Below the pieces are notes generated by a model that saw only the letters and a list, made by a program, of their open reading frames with translations, searched no databases and was not told where the DNA came from. This document shows positions 15,514-16,218 of a DNA stretch of 16,218 nucleotides, one piece after another. Numbering within the stretch: the stretch's first letter is position 1; each line of letters opens with the position of its first letter. Both the position numbers and the translations under genes were made by a program. The stretch is from Bacteroidales bacterium (GTDB lineage Bacteria; Bacteroidota; Bacteroidia; Bacteroidales; UBA3824): contig JAGCNK010000078.1 of the NCBI GenBank assembly GCA_017645985.1, forward strand, positions 1-16,218, given 5' to 3'.

Positions 15514-16218
15514 CTATTTGGGCATTGCGATTTTTATCAAAGTCTTTTTAATTTCTTCTAATTCGTTATCCCACAAATAGTTATCTTTTAAATAAGATTC
15601 TAATTCCTTGTAAGTTTCATCTTCATAGAGAATATAAGTAGAGATTACTGCCGAATATGCGTATTTCGGACCGCAACTTTCTAATACAGATTTAATTTTT
15701 GAAATATAATTCCTTATTTTAACAGCAGTAGCTGCCATTTTTAACAATTCAAACAGATTTTCTAAATTCTCAGCAACCATAAAACCCATCTTTGACCTTG
15801 GATTTATAAAGTGTTCTCTGTCGTTTATAGCAAGTACATCTCTTGTTGTTTCCCCTTTTTCGTTTCTTGGATAGTATTTGAATGCCTTTACATAAAGGTA
15901 TTCTTTCGGATTATCAATAAGAGGGTTGACGATCGGTTCTGCAACGACATCATGGTTGCCTTTTGTGGTGTTACATTTTTTGCATGATGGCAAGAGGTTG
16001 CCCCATTCTACAACAAAGTCTTTATATTTGTTCTTGTTCTTAAAATGGTCAATCTCCATATAATTGCTTTCTGTGTTAAGTAGTTGCTCCGAATATGCGC
16101 ACTTACAGTTGGTCATTTCAAGCAATGCCTTCTCGATATATGGTTTCTTCCATACAGGAGAGCCGTCTTGTTTGAATTTTTCTGTCAATTGATGCTTTAC
16201 TTCGTCTGTGAGTTCGTC
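15514..16218 (-). CDS. HNH endonuclease, PtuB/TIGR02646-like, 5' end cut by window edge
   Basis: At least 235 codons are read on the minus strand, and the frame is open through the right edge. The TTG at 16188 is not needed as a start, and no ATG precedes it inside the window. HNH features are CAYSEQ, then MEIDHFKNKNKY (the metal-site His), then WGNLLPSCKKCNTTKGNH (Asn and second Cys pair), then EPIVNPLIDNPKEYL. This layout is what I associate with the TIGR02646 / PtuB group found in Septu and retron-linked anti-phage systems, where the nuclease pairs with an ATPase gene. In most relatives the first knuckle reads CAYC; here it is CAYS, with an extra Cys two residues earlier (CKCAYS). The gene is A+T-rich (19 G+C of 60 at 15601-15660 by count), unlike the xylan genes. 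HNH assignment is good; the defence role is inference. Confidence 0.82.
   Translation of the reverse strand, partial: DELTDEVKHQLTEKFKQDGSPVWKKPYIEKALLEMTNCKCAYSEQLLNTESNYMEIDHFKNKNKYKDFVVEWGNLLPSCKKCNTTKGNHDVVAEPIVNPLIDNPKEYLYVKAFKYYPRNEKGETTRDVLAINDREHFINPRSKMGFMVAENLENLFELLKMAATAVKIRNYISKIKSVLESCGPKYAYSAVISTYILYEDETYKELESYLKDNYLWDNELEEIKKTLIKIAMPK

Noticed and set aside
16186..16188. TTG as the start of the HNH gene
   Set aside because: The frame stays open to the window edge with plausible coding residues (DELTDEVKHQL), so the start is probably outside the window.

Overview
The window looks like a piece of a Bacteroidales chromosome (Bacteroides/Prevotella-type; genus not resolvable by eye). 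The reasons are tandem SusC/SusD pairs, surface lipoproteins with acidic residues just after the lipobox cysteine, A-rich start regions without clear Shine-Dalgarno sites, and promoters of the Bacteroidetes -33/-7 type (TTG...TATATTTG).

Region 1 (3-9682, + strand) is a compact operon whose gene order matches the core xylan utilisation system described for Prevotella and Bacteroides (xusA-xusB-xusC-xusD-xusE). It holds the 3' end of a first SusC-type TonB-dependent transporter, its SusD-like lipoprotein, a second SusC/SusD pair, and a XusE-like surface lipoprotein. Gaps are 11-34 bases and no internal terminator is seen. The XusE-like protein is unusual because a carbohydrate-binding-like module of about 180 residues sits inside it, in DNA clearly richer in A+T than its flanks.

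Region 2 (9683-11945) begins with a strong intergenic hairpin that has no U-tract. It is followed by a 705-residue lipoprotein with the GH10 xylanase architecture, split by two inserted binding modules. These modules are homologous to the one in the XusE-like protein. Ungapped alignment with the true GH10 downstream indicates that both catalytic glutamates are glycine and that several substrate-site residues are lost. I read it as a xylanase-derived, non-catalytic xylan-binding surface protein. A good intrinsic terminator ends the operon.

Region 3 (11945-13452) is an A+T-rich island. Four 33-base tandem repeats, the last merging into a promoter, drive an AAA+ ATPase of the AAA_14/DUF4143 type that has no evident link to xylan.

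Region 4 (13453-15440) is an intact GH10 endo-xylanase lipoprotein with a different inserted module. It has its own promoter and a terminator that could serve both strands.

Region 5 (15514-16218, - strand) is the 3' part of an A+T-rich HNH nuclease gene resembling the PtuB/TIGR02646 group linked to anti-phage systems. Its start and any partner gene lie outside the window.

Taken together: GH10 cuts xylan at the surface, the XusE-like protein and the dead GH10 hold the chain, and the two SusC/SusD pairs import the oligosaccharides. Regions 3 and 5 are accessory genes in and beside this locus.
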